DNA of 64,000 nucleotides from Cycas panzhihuaensis. Lineage: Eukaryota; Cycadophyta. This document shows positions 20,908 through 33,099 of the stretch, in pieces; within the stretch, counting starts at the first letter, position 1; the number at the start of each line of letters is the position of its first letter. The notes beneath the pieces were generated by a model, which saw nothing but the letters and a program-made list of their open reading frames with translations, was not told the DNA's origin and ran no database searches. The stretch covers positions 70,253,741 to 70,317,740 of the forward strand of contig CM041465.1 in assembly GCA_023213395.1 (NCBI GenBank). The letters run 5' to 3'. Both the position numbers and the translations under genes were made by a program.

Positions 20908-22479
20908 ATGGCCTCAAGCATAAGTAATGTAATGGTACCAAAGTTTGATGATACTAACTTTTTGAATTTGAGTCAAAGAATAAAATCCATTTTTATATCA
21001 AACGATATGTGGGACTTGATTGAAATAGATTATGGAGCACTTGATGCTAATGTTTTTGAAGACCAAAAGAAGACCTACAAAGAGAATAAAAAGTGAGATA
21101 ATGAAGCTTTGGTGTTTATCTTTTATGCATTAGAGTATCACATTTTTCTAAGGGTTAGTAAAGCATTTATATCAAAAGAGCCATGAGATGCATTGAAGAC
21201 TATTTATAAAGGAGATTTTACATTGAAACTCCAAATATTAAGGAGTAAGTTTGATAACTCTAGATAAAGGAGTGAATGACTTCATAACAAAAATATAAAG
21301 CCTAGTCAATCAAATAAAGTTCTTAAGAGAAGTTACTACTAAACAAAGAGTGGCAGAGAAGATCTTGAGATGTGTTAGTGATATTAAAACTTTTGAAATA
21401 GTTATAATAAGAATTGAGGTCTCTAAGGCGTAACTACCCTTAAAATTAATCAATTAAGTACAATGTTACTTACTGTTGAAGAGAAAAAGTAGGGAGGTAA
21501 ATTTCTAAAATATTCATTTACCACTAAGACAAAAATTAGGCATGTATTTAAAGGTCAAATTTTTAGGGGAAGAGGACAATCTCCTAGAGGAAGAGGTCAA
21601 TAACTTAGAAATAAAAATTAGTTTTATCAAAGACAAGGTCAAGCTTATTAAGGGCAAGGATAATATCATTAAAGTTAAAGTCATTTTCATTAAGGTCAAA
21701 ATCAATTTCAAGGTCAACGATAAAGATTTTTTCAAGGCTAATTTAATAAGGGCCAAGGACAAGGTTTTTCACCTCAAGGAAGAGGTAGAGGTCAAAGTCT
21801 AAGAGGTAGGAGCCAAAGATAAAGAGAAAGAAGTCCTAGGGATGTTTCACAAAAAGGCCCAACTTACAAAGAAGAACTACTGATATAACTATTAAAGAAG
21901 GAAAAAATAAAAGACTTTTTATATCAAGCTTGATGGCGAATAAAGAAGAAGATAGTTGGTATATTAACTTAGGATGTTCTACCCATATGACACATAGAGA
22001 AGAATGGTTTAAGAAGTTGGACGACACCAAAAGAAACAAGATTATGTTTGGTAATAATACCACTTAAGCTATAATTGGCAAAGAGAATATTTCTATATAA
22101 ATAGACTTTAGAGAAATAAGGTGTATTAATGATATGCTTCATGTCCTAACACTTAAGAAAAATTTGCTATCAGTGAGACAAATAATGAAGCAAAAGTACA
22201 AAGTGATCTTTGACAATAGGAAGTGTATTATTGAAGATTAGTTAAAGAATAAAGCAATAGTTACTAAGGAACAAATGACTAGTAATAGATTATTCAAGCT
22301 AGTCATTCCCCTAACTGATTATTATGCCTTGAAGACATTAACTAATGTGGATAGTAAAACCTGGTATAAGAGACTTAGCCATATAAATTATAATAATTTG
22401 GCTTTAATGAAGAAGATGGAAATAGTGATAGAACTAATTAATATTGAAGATAGAAAGGAAGTATGCGAAGGGTATATAT
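20908..22479 (+). pseudogene. gag: gag, protease and pre-integrase remnant, element A
   Basis: ATG at 20908. The N-terminal gag module (V-P-K-F-D-D-T-N-F-L ... M-W-D-L-I-E) is open for 62 codons and then broken by stops. A protease remnant near 21960-22010 has G-C-S-T-H-M-T, with the catalytic D-S replaced by N-L. The GAG-pre-integrase region (W-Y-K-R-L-S-H-I-N-Y ... C-E-G-Y) lies at 22275-22475. The coding sequence is cut there by the 5' LTR of element B, within the integrase zinc finger, and resumes after 30034. Confidence 0.85.
22475..22479. other. Target-site duplication of element B
   Basis: TATAT here against TATAC at 30030-30034; four of five bases agree. Confidence 0.7.
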
Positions 22480-22845
22480 TGTTGGGATAATGCCCAATTT
22501 GCAAGTGCATCTAAGTACCTTGGGCCCCTCAATGCCACCTTGAGCCTGCCAAGGTCGCCTTGAGCCACCTAGTGTCACCAAACAACCACCTGCAACTGAC
22601 AAGGAGTTGCCATGGCCACCTCAGGTAAGATATTTAATTATTTGTATAATATTTTAATAACTTTTAAATTTTAACATTAGTTGGGTTGAGGTGCTTGCTG
22701 CCTACCCAAATTTGTCTATTTATAGGTGGGGAATACCTCCCTAGTATTTTTTAACACCACCATTTACTTTCAGAGATTATTATTTTCACTTCAAGATGAT
22801 ATCCATGTACTTGTAATCCTTCTGCTCTTCACCTCGAAGCTAACA
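22480..22845 (+). repeat. 5' LTR, element B
   Basis: 366 bp, begins TGTTGGGATAATGCC and ends GAAGCTAACA; aligns end to end with 29664-30029. Confidence 0.95.
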
Positions 22846-22847
22846 TT

Positions 22848-22859
22848 TGGTATTAGAGC
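22848..22859 (+). other. Primer binding site, element B
   Basis: TGGTATTAGAGC, one C-to-T change from the canonical initiator-Met primer site. Confidence 0.92.
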
Positions 22860-22979
22860 ATGTTCGATTGACATTTAAAAGGTTTATGGTAGTTTTATAG
22901 TAGTATTTGTGGTATGTGTATGCTATTTTAATTTATTGAATTATCAACTTTATAAAACCTTAGAATATCATATAAATTC

Positions 22980-23051
<72 letters not shown>

Positions 23052-25410
23052 TTAAGAACTAAATATAGTCAATCTTGAACTCTTTACTGTAGCTCGCACA
23101 TTGATCAAAATAGTATCATATGATTACCCATTCTGATTGTGATCGAGTCCTCTAGCCATAAGTAAAAATTGAATGTGATTTCATTACCTTTGCTGGGAGA
23201 AATCTCTCTAAGAGTCACAACTTACCGATTGTGGTCCATTTCACTCCATTGCTTTATTTTGAGACTACAAGCAACTGTTTGGCATGAAATTTTACCAGTG
23301 CCTTACTGTTCAGAATACCTAGCTACCCCTGAAGTTTGGTGAGAAATAGTGTTTGCTACAAAGTGTTTGAATTACCTGTGCCTCCTCACCCTTATTGTTC
23401 ATCATTTTCTTAATGTTTCTTTGTTAAAACAAAAAGAAGGTTGTGTATTTCTCTCTAAATTGAGTTTATATCACTTGGGTGCCCCTTATGAATCCATTTA
23501 AGTGGAGATCTGTGCCCAGTTTGAATCCATTTATGAAGATCGATATGCTTCAGTATGTCATTCCTTAGTTTGATCTCAGACAACTGCCTATTTTTTCCAT
23601 CATTTGCTCTCAATCTACACTCATTTCTTGGCCAGATTAAAGTCTATATTATGTGCACTATAGGTACCCTCCTCTTTATGTATTAGATTGATCGAATCGA
23701 TTGAAATCTAGCCTTTGTTGACCCTCCATTCCTCGCATAGAACCTCCTCTATGTAGAGATGTTATTTATCAAGGTTTAAGCATATAAATCCTTTTGTTGC
23801 CTCCATTTTGGATCAATCTACTTGAAGAGTTGAGGTGTCCCCTCTCTGCATTCGAGGATTGATCGTTTAGATCAAGTTTTAGTTTTGTCTATCCTCCTTT
23901 AGTTGCTTATTCTTCTCTACGTAGGTCACTAAACAACAAAATCGCTTCAACATTAAATTATATTTTGTTATATATATTATTTGTAAAGGTTATAAAAATT
24001 TTAATCCTTTTTACTTTCCATTTGAATTCCATCCAAATAAAGGGAGTTAGCCCTTGTCTTCTTAGCCCTTGATCTCCTCATAGCCATGTGACCATGGTGG
24101 TTTGGTTAGTTAAGGGGTAGACGTAAAAAATTATAAGTTCTTTTTAATTCCTTTTGATTTTAAAGTTATTAATCATATTGTATAAGATTTAAGTTTCAGA
24201 GCTCCTTTAGCAGCTAAGCTAGCCGTTTTGTTGGCTCCCATGTGACTTTGCTCCTTCTGTCTAAAGGGGCTTATTCATTTTCTTTTAAAAATTTCATTCC
24301 ATTAATACTTAAATAGGGCTTCTCATATTTTTTAGTGCAACTTTCTCCTAGAGCGTCAGTTTTTTGCGAAACTAATCTTGTTGGAACCATATTTTAGAGA
24401 TATTCAGGATGATATCATTTACTTTTTATCAAAATCTTTATTGATTCTTCAATTTAAAATTTACAAAAGCATAATTATAAGGTCCATTGATCAATTTTTG
24501 TTTTAAAGTTCATTCATATATTCCAAAAGCTTAAGGATTCTATTGTTTTAGTGCATTATTTTAGACAAGTGTATACATTTTCTTACTTTACTTCTGTAAG
24601 AGTATCACAATTTAAGAATATTAGATTGCATATTAGCATTTATTTTTGGTTCATTAAAAGAAGAAAAGTATCTTGATTCTTTTACTTATTCTCATTATGA
24701 CTTGATATATAGTTGTGCATCATACTTATATTTGAGATATATTTCATCTTGCTTAAAGATCTATTTGGTTTAATCCTAGAGAGATTAAGCAAGACCACTT
24801 TTAATTAAAACTTGCTTTCATATTAAGAAAGATAATTTCCTAAATTTACCACATTTTTTCTAGCCTTATAAGAGAAATAATTAGGACCCTTGAAGTTACC
24901 ACCACACAGACACTAAGTGGCCTACTTATATTAGATAAGAAAAATCATTGGCTATAAGGTGTATTAGGTGGTAGGCTAAGGTGGAAAACTTGTTATTTCT
25001 GGACTTTTAAGACCAAGGATAGACCTAGAGAGGGTGAGTGTATTGGTTAGTAAAACCTTCACTGTTAGATATGTCGCTAGGCATAAGTTTGGCGCAGGTG
25101 GATCAACAATTCAAGGGGGTGTAAAAACCTTTGTAGCAGTCTGTGTAATGAGGTATATTAAGCGTAGAGTTCATGTATTGGTATTTTGGGTCCCTATTTT
25201 TCCACTTATAAGCAGGTGCTACTAGACATGATAGCAACTGAAGTTTTCCCTTGGAGACCCTTTGACTTAGAGCCTAGAAACCTCATTAGGAACTAGGACA
25301 CTTACAAAACCTTTGGAAAAACTTTAAACATTACTTCTTGGGCTAATTTTTAAAATTAAACCATTGGAAAACCTTATTTTATTTATAGTTTTTTAAACTT
25401 TAGCTAAGAG
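22860..25410 (+). other. Long leader, element B
   Basis: About 2.55 kb between primer site and gag, no recognisable protein. A small open frame at 25034-25225 is unrecognised. The length matches that of element A's leader. Confidence 0.6.
22983..23046 (+). repeat. (TA)32 microsatellite
   Basis: 64 bp of uninterrupted TA in the leader of element B. Confidence 0.98.
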
Positions 25411-26520
25411 ATGGAAAAAAACTTTGAAAACATGATAATTCCCAAGTTTGATGGTAATAACTTTCTAAATTAAAGTAGGAGGATGAGATCTATCCTCATC
25501 ACTAATGACATGTGAGAGATCATGAGAACAAGTTATAGTGAATTAGGTCAGAATGTCATTGATATTAAAAAGGTAACTTATTAAAAAAATGTTAAAAAGG
25601 ATAATAAAGCTCTTGCCCTTATCTTCTATGCATTAGAAGATCATATTTTTCCATGAGCTAGTGAGTCAACAAAGTCAAAGGAAGCATATGATACCCTATA
25701 GTTAATTTATAAAAGAGTTACATATTCTAAGCTTTAAAACCTAAGAAGCAATTTTTAAAACTTATAAATGATGCCAATAGAATCTATGATAGAATTCATG
25801 ACTAAGGTGTAAGACATAGTTAACCAAATGAGATTACTTGGAGATACGTTGATAGAGCAAAGAGTAGTGAAAATTTTTTTGAAGTGCGTAGGTTCCATAA
25901 GAAGGTTTGAAATATTAGCAACAAGCATAGGGATTTCCAAAGATCTAAGCACCCTTAAGGTGGAACAACTAAGTGCCATGTTAATGTTGGTAGAAGAATA
26001 ACAAAATGCAAACAAATCCCTTGAGCATACCTTTACTACCAAGGCAAGAATCTAATCTTATTCTCAAACAGGTACATCAAATCTAGAGAATCACATCCCA
26101 AGAGAAGGGGTAGAAATCCTAAAAGGGATATGCATCAAGATCCAACTAAATATCAAGATTCTAACCAAAGGAGATAATAAGCAAACCAAAAAAATGTCAA
26201 TCCTCATAGGTACCAAAATTAAGAGAAACAACTTGGGACACATTCATGTTGTCCAAATTGCTAAGGAAATGTTCTAGCTACAAGGTCAAATCATGATTAT
26301 TACGATAATAGACAAAGGAAAAATCAAGCCCCCCATTATAAGGAAAGAGGGAGATCATCCCACATTGAAAGAACCCATCCATGAAGTTAAAGTTTAAGCT
26401 ATGGGAGAAGAGAGACACTATAATACACCTATTGTCATCGTAGTGGTTATAAAGAAGACAAATATTTTTCAAAACATGGACCACCCACGAAAGGTAGTGT
26501 AAATACCACAATTAAGGTAA
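25411..26520 (+). pseudogene. gag: gag remnant, element B
   Basis: ATG at 25411. The N-terminal module (I-P-K-F-D-G-N-N-F-L-N) is followed by stops at Trp- and Gln-type codons and by a helical region. The zinc knuckle near 26423-26475 has kept its spacing, but three ligands have become Tyr (Y-T-Y-C-H-R-S-G-Y-K-E-D-K-Y). All three changes fit single G:C-to-A:T transitions from C, H and C. No continuous frame remains. Confidence 0.85.
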
Positions 26521-26559
26521 GGGATAATAACAAACTTTTCCTATCCAGTTTCATTGCCA

Positions 26560-27960
26560 AGGAAGAAGAAGATGATAGCCAGTACATTGACCCAGGTTGC
26601 TCCATCTATATGACTCATAAGGAGCATTTATTCTCTACCTTGGACAAAAGAAGAAGAGGTTCAATAATGTTTATAGATGATACATCTCATGAATCAGTTG
26701 GTTGAGACAACATAGCTCTCATGACAGATATAGAAAACTATAGACACCTCAATGATATATTATATGTTCCTACCTTAAAGAAAAATTTATTATTAGTAGG
26801 GCAGATGATGGATTAGGATTACAAGGTTATTTTTCATAATAGAAAATACACAATTAAAGATAAAAAGAAAAATAAGGCAATTGTTGTAAAAGGCAAAATG
26901 ACAATATATAGACTTTTCAAACTTATCCTTACTCCATCAGATACTTATGCCTTAAGAACTACAATTAAATTGGATAGTGACTTATAACATATGATATTTA
27001 GACATCTCAACTATATTAGTTTATCCTTAATGAAAAGAATGGATATGGTTAATGGGTTTCCTAACATTAAAGTGGATAAAACCATATGTGAAGGATGCGT
27101 GATTGGAAAACAACATAGGGAAAAGTTTTCTAGATTACAGCTGTTGAGCAAGTGGACCACTTCAACTAGTCTATACAGACATATGCAGCCCTATGGACGT
27201 CCCCTCATTGGAAGGTACTACTATTTAATCATATTCATTGATGACTATACAAAGAAGACTTGGGTATTCTTCCTTAAGTTCAAATTGGATGCCTTCCAAC
27301 ACTTTGTTGACTTCAAAACCTTTGTGGAGTAATAAAGTGGGCATAAACTTCTCTTACTAAGATCCAATAATGGGGGAGAATTCATCTCCAATAAATTTAA
27401 GGCATACTGCATACATCATGGGATAAGGAGGCAACTCACAAATCCCTACACCCCATAACCAAACAGTGTATCCAAAAGGAAAAATCATACCATTGTAGAA
27501 ATGGTAAGGTACATATTGAAAGATAAAAACTTGGGCTATGAGTTTTGGGTGGAAGCAGTCCATACATCCATTTATCTCCTCAATAGGTACTCCACCAAAG
27601 ACCTAAGGTGGAAGACACCTAAAGAAGCTTAGATAGGCTACAAGCCAAACATACATCATTTAAGAGTTTTTAGGTACATAGCTATGCACATGTACCTAAC
27701 CAAAGAAGATCTAAATTGGATGACCATAGTATCAAGTACATATTTCTTGGCTATAGTGAAATGTCTAAATCATACAGTTTATAATCCTAAGTAAAAAAAG
27801 ATCATGGTGAGTAGAGATGTGAAGTTTGAGGAAGATGCTTATTATCCTGATAATCAAGAAAAGATGAAAGAAGTAATGATCAAGTTTGACACCTCCACCA
27901 AGTCAAACTATGTGCCTCCTATGTTTGACCCTAGACAAGTCATTAATAAATTAAGTGGGG
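26560..27960 (+). pseudogene. pol: protease and integrase remnant, element B
   Basis: The protease loop near 26588-26620 reads D-P-G-C-S instead of D-S-G-C-S. The GAG-pre-integrase region at 26990-27130 includes C-E-G-C-V-I-G-K-Q-H-R-E-K-F, the same segment where element A was cut. The integrase core follows (F-I-D-D-Y-T-K-K-T-W-V-F-F-L, then S-N-N-G-G-E-F, where the catalytic Asp is Asn). The C-terminal part ends with M-V-S-R-D-V-K-F near 27825. An open piece at 27804-28067 continues into the linker. Confidence 0.88.
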
Positions 27961-27964
27961 GCAA

Positions 27965-27983
27965 GGGGGGGGGGGGGGGGGGG
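27965..27983 (+). repeat. G19 homopolymer in integrase-RT linker, element B
   Basis: Nineteen consecutive G, the longest such run in the window. In the open frame 27804-28067 it reads as six Gly codons. It lies in the same inter-domain linker as the G tracts of elements 1, 2 and 4. Confidence 0.95.
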
Positions 27984-28119
27984 ACCTCTTCTCAACCTCC
28001 ATCACAAAGTCTTTCAAAATGGGTTCAAAGGAATCATGAGATGGGCAACATTTTAGATAGTAATTGAAGATCCACTTGCTCACATAGGGTAAACTTTTCT
28101 GTCATGAGTAAATTTTTAG

Positions 28120-29650
28120 TGTCCCATGAGCCTCAAACCTTTGATGAGGCCAATATATATGCTTCTTGGAGAAAGATAATAGAAGATGAATATCACTCCA
28201 TTGTTAAGAATAATACTTGGGAATTGGTTAGCTTACCTCTCAATAAAAGAGTAATCATCACTAAGTAGACCTAAAAAACCAAGTTCTGCTTTGACAGATC
28301 AATCGATAAATACAAAGTTAGATTGGTTGCCAAAGGTTATGCCCAAAGAGAAGTATTGCTTCCAATAAGACATTTTCTTCTATTACTTGAATGGAAATAA
28401 TTCACATGGTGATGAGTTTGGAAGCTCAAATGAGATGGAAAGTTTATTAAATAGATGTCAAAAGCGCTTTCCTCAATGTCTACATTGATGAGGATATCTC
28501 TGTTTCTTAACCCCTTAGTTTTAAAGTCAAGGAGGAAGAAGACAAAGTGTATAAATTAAAAAAAGGCACTTTATGATTTGAAATAAGCACTTAGGACTTT
28601 GTATTTCTGAATTGACAAATATTTTAGAGATCAAAGCTTTGAAAGGTCTCAATCAGATCCAAATATCTACATCAAAATAAAGGGGGATTCTATTCTAATT
28701 GTGGGACTCTATATAGATGATATTGTCTAAACTAGAAATGACTCCCATCTTTTGTAAAACTTTAAGGAAGCCATATGTAAGGAATTTAAAATAACATATT
28801 TGGGATTAATGCATTACTTCTTAGGTTTAGAAGTATAGTAGAATAAGAATGGCATCTTCATCTCCTAAAGGAAATATAACCTGAATCTACTATAAAAGTT
28901 TAGGATGACTAATTACAAACCATTAGAAAATCTAGAAGAAATAAGAATCAAACTATCCAAATTAGATGATTCTACACCTATTGATCCTACACTCTATAGA
29001 AAGTTAATTGGCAGTTTGATCTACTTGACATCCACTCGACCAGACATAATGCATTTAGTTAGTGTTGTATTTAGATTCATGCAAGACTTGAAAACTACTC
29101 ATTGGCAAGTAGCCAAAAGAATTTTATATTATCTTAAATGCACTTTAGAATATGATCTATATTATAAAGCTTTATCAAAATTTTAGTTGATAAGCTATAC
29201 AGATTCAGATTGTGTAGGTGATATCAACGATAGAAAATAGACTTCAGGTTATATTTTTAGTAAGGGTTTAACCACTATAGCTTGAAGCACTAAAAAATAA
29301 AATATAGTCTTTCTATCTATAGCTGAAGTAGAATATAAAGCAGTAGTCACTGGCGCATATGAAATAGTTTAGTTAAAAAGACTATTATAAGATTTTCAGC
29401 TAAAACAGACTATAAGAATTTAGTGTGATAATTAGAGTACTGTATAGATAACAAAGAACCTAATATTTTACAACAGAATGAAACATATTGAGACGTAACA
29501 ATATTTTATTCGAGAGCTAGTATAATAAAGAGAAATTAAATTGGCATATTGTAGCACTAAAGATCAAGCAATAGACATCTTCACGAAAGCTTTGGATAAA
29601 ATTATATTTTAAAAATTTAGAGACAAATTGAGAATTATATATATTGGATA
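28120..29650 (+). pseudogene. pol: reverse transcriptase and RNase H remnant, element B
   Basis: RT begins near 28150 (S-W-R-K-I-I-E-D-E-Y). L-Y-I-D-D-I near 28715 preserves the catalytic Asp pair. The conserved L-K-Q position near 28585 is a stop. RNase H follows, with an open piece at 28905-29186 (S-L-I-Y-L-T-S-T-R-P-D-I) and the C-terminal D-I-F-T-K-A-L near 29575. The last codons (Y-Y-G-E) run into the polypurine stretch. Confidence 0.88.
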
Positions 29651-29652
29651 TT

Positions 29653-29663
29653 ATGGAGAATAA
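29653..29663 (+). other. Polypurine-type stretch, element B
   Basis: ATGGAGAATAA directly before the 3' LTR, overlapping the end of the RNase H coding frame. Confidence 0.65.
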
Positions 29664-30029
29664 TATTGGGATAATGCCTAATTTACAAGTGTATGTGAGC
29701 ACCTTAGGCCCTTCAATGCCACCTTGAGCCTCCCAAGGTCACCTTGGGCCACCTAATATCGCTAAATAGTCATCTATAGTTGACAAGGAGCTGCCACAGC
29801 CACCTTAGGTAATATATTTCATTATTTATATAATATTTTAATAAATTTTAAAATTTAATGTTAGTCAAATTGAGGCACTTACTGCCTCCCAAAATTTATC
29901 TATTTGTAGGTGGGGAATACCTTCCTAGTGTTTTTTAACACTGCCATTTACATTTGGAGATTATTATTTTCACTTTAGGATGATGTCCATATACTTGTAA
30001 TCCTTCTAATCTACACCTCAAAGCCAATA
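29664..30029 (+). repeat. 3' LTR, element B
   Basis: 366 bp, same length as the 5' LTR; the ends TA...TA are decayed from TG...CA. Confidence 0.95.
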
Positions 30030-30034
30030 TATAC

Positions 30035-32558
30035 TTGGTAAATAATAAAGAGAAGGATTCCCTAATGAAAGTTATAGGGTCAATAAGCCTCTTTAATTAG
30101 TATACACAAACTTATATAGACCAATATATGTGCCTTTACTTAGAGGAGCTAAGTATTTCATAATATTCATTAATGATTTTATAAGGATAACTTAAGTTTA
30201 CTTTCTCAAGTTTAAGTTAGATATATTTGAATACTTTATTGACTTCAAAAATATGGTTGAAAGATAAAGCAGACTTTGAATTTTGACCCTAATATTAGAT
30301 AATAGGGAAGGATTCATTTCAGATAAATTCAAAGATTATTACAAATATTTTAGGATAAGGAAACAACTTAAAAATCCCTATGACCTCAATAAAATGGGGT
30401 TGTAGAAAGGAATAATAAGATAATTATTAAAATAGTAAGAAATATGCTTAAGGATAAGCATCTTAGTAATGAATACTAGGCAAAAGTTATATATAAAATT
30501 ATTTATTTATTGAACAAGTGTATCATCAAAGTAATAAGATGGGTTACACTTGAAGAAGTTTAGACAAGTTACAAGCCAAGCATTAAACACTTAAGAGTTT
30601 TTGGGTGTACAACCTATGCACATGTCCTAGAATAAAGGAGGATAAAATTGGATGAAAAAAGTACCAAGTGTATATCTATAGGATATAATAACTTATTTAA
30701 ATCTTATAAACTTTATGATCCAAAAGGTAAAAGATTTATTATGAGTGGGGATATCATTTTTAAAGAAGAATACTATGAAGAGAAAGTTGTTGAAAAGGAT
30801 AAAGGTAAAATAATTATGGTTACTCAAGTGATACAAATGTACTTAATGCAAATAAAGTAGGACCATCTACTATAAGCTAAAGAGTCCTGAAATGGGTACA
30901 ATGGGTTCATAACCTTGAAAACATCTTAAACACTTACTTTGAAAGAAGAATAACAAGATCTCAAAAGGTGAACTTTGCGTTTATAACTCAAGTTATAGAG
31001 CCAAATGAGCCTCAAAACTTTCAAAAGGCAAATAGTTAAGATGAATAGAAGAATGCAATGAAGGAAGAGTATAATACCTTAGTAAAAAATGATATATGGG
31101 AGTTAATTGATTTTCCACCTAAAAAAAATATCATTGGGATAAAATGGGTCTCCAACACTAAGTATAAATCAAATAGGTCCATTAATAAATACAAGACAAG
31201 GTTAGTTGCAATAGGTTATACCCAAATTGAGGGCATAAATTATAATGAGACATTTGTACCTATCATAAGATTAAAAATAATCAGGTTAATCATGACCTTA
31301 GTTGCATAACAAAGTTGGATAGTCCATCAAATAGATGTGACAAGTGCCTTCTTGAATGGCTATGTAGATGAGAAAATCTATGTCCAACAACCAAAGGGTT
31401 TTGAAGCGAGGAAAATAAGATAAGGTCTATAAAATCTAAAAGGCTTTGTATGAACTCAAGCAAGTACCTAGAGCATGACACTCTAGGATTAATAAATATT
31501 TTAAGGATAAAGGATTTCAAAAAAGCTAATCAAAACCTAATTTATATATAACATTAAAAAGAAGCTTAATATTAATTATGGGATTATATATAGATGACCT
31601 AGTATTTATTAGGAGCTATAATTATTTGTCCTTAGAGTTTAAGAAAGATATGTGTAAAGAACTTAAGGTGATAGACTTATGACTTATCTATTATTTCTTA
31701 GGTATTGAAGTATGGTAGGATAAAAGAGGGATATTTGTATCTCAAAGGAAATACACATTGGATATATCACAAAAAATTAACATGGCTAGTTGCAAGCCAC
31801 TTACAATACCAGAAAAGGTTTGGTTAAAATTATCTAAGTTTAAGGAATATAAATCAGTTGATCCTAAATTTTATATGTAGTTGATTAGGAGCCTAATTTA
31901 CTTTACTTCAACTTGACCAGATATTATGTATGTAGTCAATGTGGTTTTTAGGTTTATACATACGCATAAGGTAAAATATTAGTAAGCAACTAAAAGGATT
32001 ATTAGGTATCTTAAAGGTACTATTGAATATAGATTATATTATAGGTTATTAGGGGATTACAGGTTGATTGGCTATGGAAACTCAAACTAGGCAGGTTATA
32101 TAGATGATAAAAAATCTACTTCAAGATATATATTTAGTTTAGGTTCAATAATAGTATCATGGAGTTTAAAGATGCAGGCAACAATATTTCTTTCTACTAC
32201 ATAAGCAAAGTATAAAGCATCTGTAGTAGAAGCTTGTGAGATAGTTTAGCTTAGAATATTGCTTTAGGATTTATAAGAAGAATATGTTAGTCCCATATAC
32301 TTGATTTATGATAATTAAAGCACAATTTATATGATTAGGAATCTAATGTTTTATGGTAGGACAAATCATATTAAAACACATCATCACTTCATTAGAGAGT
32401 TAGTATAGTAATGTGAATGGGAATTGGTCCATTACAACACTAAATAATAGGTGGCAACTATCTTCATAATGGCACTTAGCAAAATAAAGTTTATTAAATT
32501 CAAAGATAAACTCAAAGTCTCCCTAAATGGGCATTATGGAGGAGAAATATTAGAACAA
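30035..32558 (+). pseudogene. pol: integrase, RT and RNase H remnant, element A (downstream part)
   Basis: Coding sequence of element A resumes after element B. The integrase core at 30100-30450 has the first Asp changed to Asn (Y-T-N-L-Y-R-P), F-I-N-D-F, and L-D-N in the second Asp position. Its C-terminal part is open at 30648-30860. RT starts at 31058 with an 83-codon open piece (W-E-L-I-D-F-P-P-K-K). Y-I-D-D near 31585 is intact. RNase H runs from about 31860 to 32510 with many stops and ends G-H-Y-G-G-E near 32530. Confidence 0.87.
32538..32547 (+). other. Polypurine-type stretch, element A
   Basis: GGAGGAGAAA about 11 bp before the assigned start of the 3' LTR. Confidence 0.55.
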
Positions 32559-32836
32559 TGTTGATATTGGGGCAAGTACCCACCTTTGGGAGATTACCCA
32601 CATTAGTGTAATAACCTAAATCGATGGAGATACCTTGGTGGCACTATGCAAAGCACTTGTCAATGCTAGTCAGTGGTAGACCTTAAGAGGTATGCCCAAA
32701 TCCTCTCGATCTCACTTATTTAATCAAGGGGTTTGAAGATCATGGTATTCATCAACATCACCTTCCTCATAGAATGTTGGTTGTGCTCTCTTGCATTTCA
32801 TTTTATTCATGCTATCTTTATCCTTTGATTCTATCA
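32559..32836 (+). repeat. 3' LTR, element A
   Basis: 278 bp from TGTTGATATTGG to CTATCA, aligned with 18114-18392. Confidence 0.85.
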
Positions 32837-33099
32837 AGTAGGTGGATCTTCAAATTCATAATTTATACTTATTGTAGAGTGATTATGTCCCTAAGTGCAA
32901 GTCCTAGGAAGAGGGTAGGTAGTTTTTGGCTCATATTCAAAGTAATAGATGCCCCCAAATTATCATGTTAGGGATACAAGTGATGGTGATTAAGTATATA
33001 GGAGATGAGTGAGTCAGATTCAACATTTTGGTTATATAAAATATGTTGGATGGACATAGATATAAATTATATCATTAGAAATGTGAATTAAGTAAATTA

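Larger units (their letters stand above)
22480..30029 (+). mobile_element. Ty1/copia element B, nested in element A
   Basis: 7550-bp copia retrotransposon with two LTRs of exactly 366 bp, primer site, a 2.5-kb leader, gag, protease, integrase, RT, RNase H and a polypurine stretch. It lies in the same orientation as its host, element A, and its gag and pol resemble A's. All coding parts carry stops and frameshifts. A G19 run lies in the integrase-RT linker and a (TA)32 microsatellite in the leader. Confidence 0.95.
18114..32836 (+). mobile_element. Ty1/copia element A, split by element B
   Basis: Old copia retrotransposon of about 7.2 kb once element B (22480-30029) is removed. It has LTRs of 279 and 278 bp, a TAGTATCAGAGT primer site, a leader of about 2.5 kb, gag, protease, integrase, RT and RNase H. 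Related to B by gag sequence, leader length and 3' end. The LTRs are more diverged than those of the other copies (roughly a fifth of positions by eye). I find no clear target duplication, and the left edge is uncertain by about 12 bp. Confidence 0.9.

Noticed and set aside
21514-21802. Open frames on both strands, rich in Lys/Val (plus) and Leu/Ser (minus)
   Set aside because: They lie in the decayed gag spacer of element A, where a repeated AAGGTCAA-type phrase keeps several frames open.
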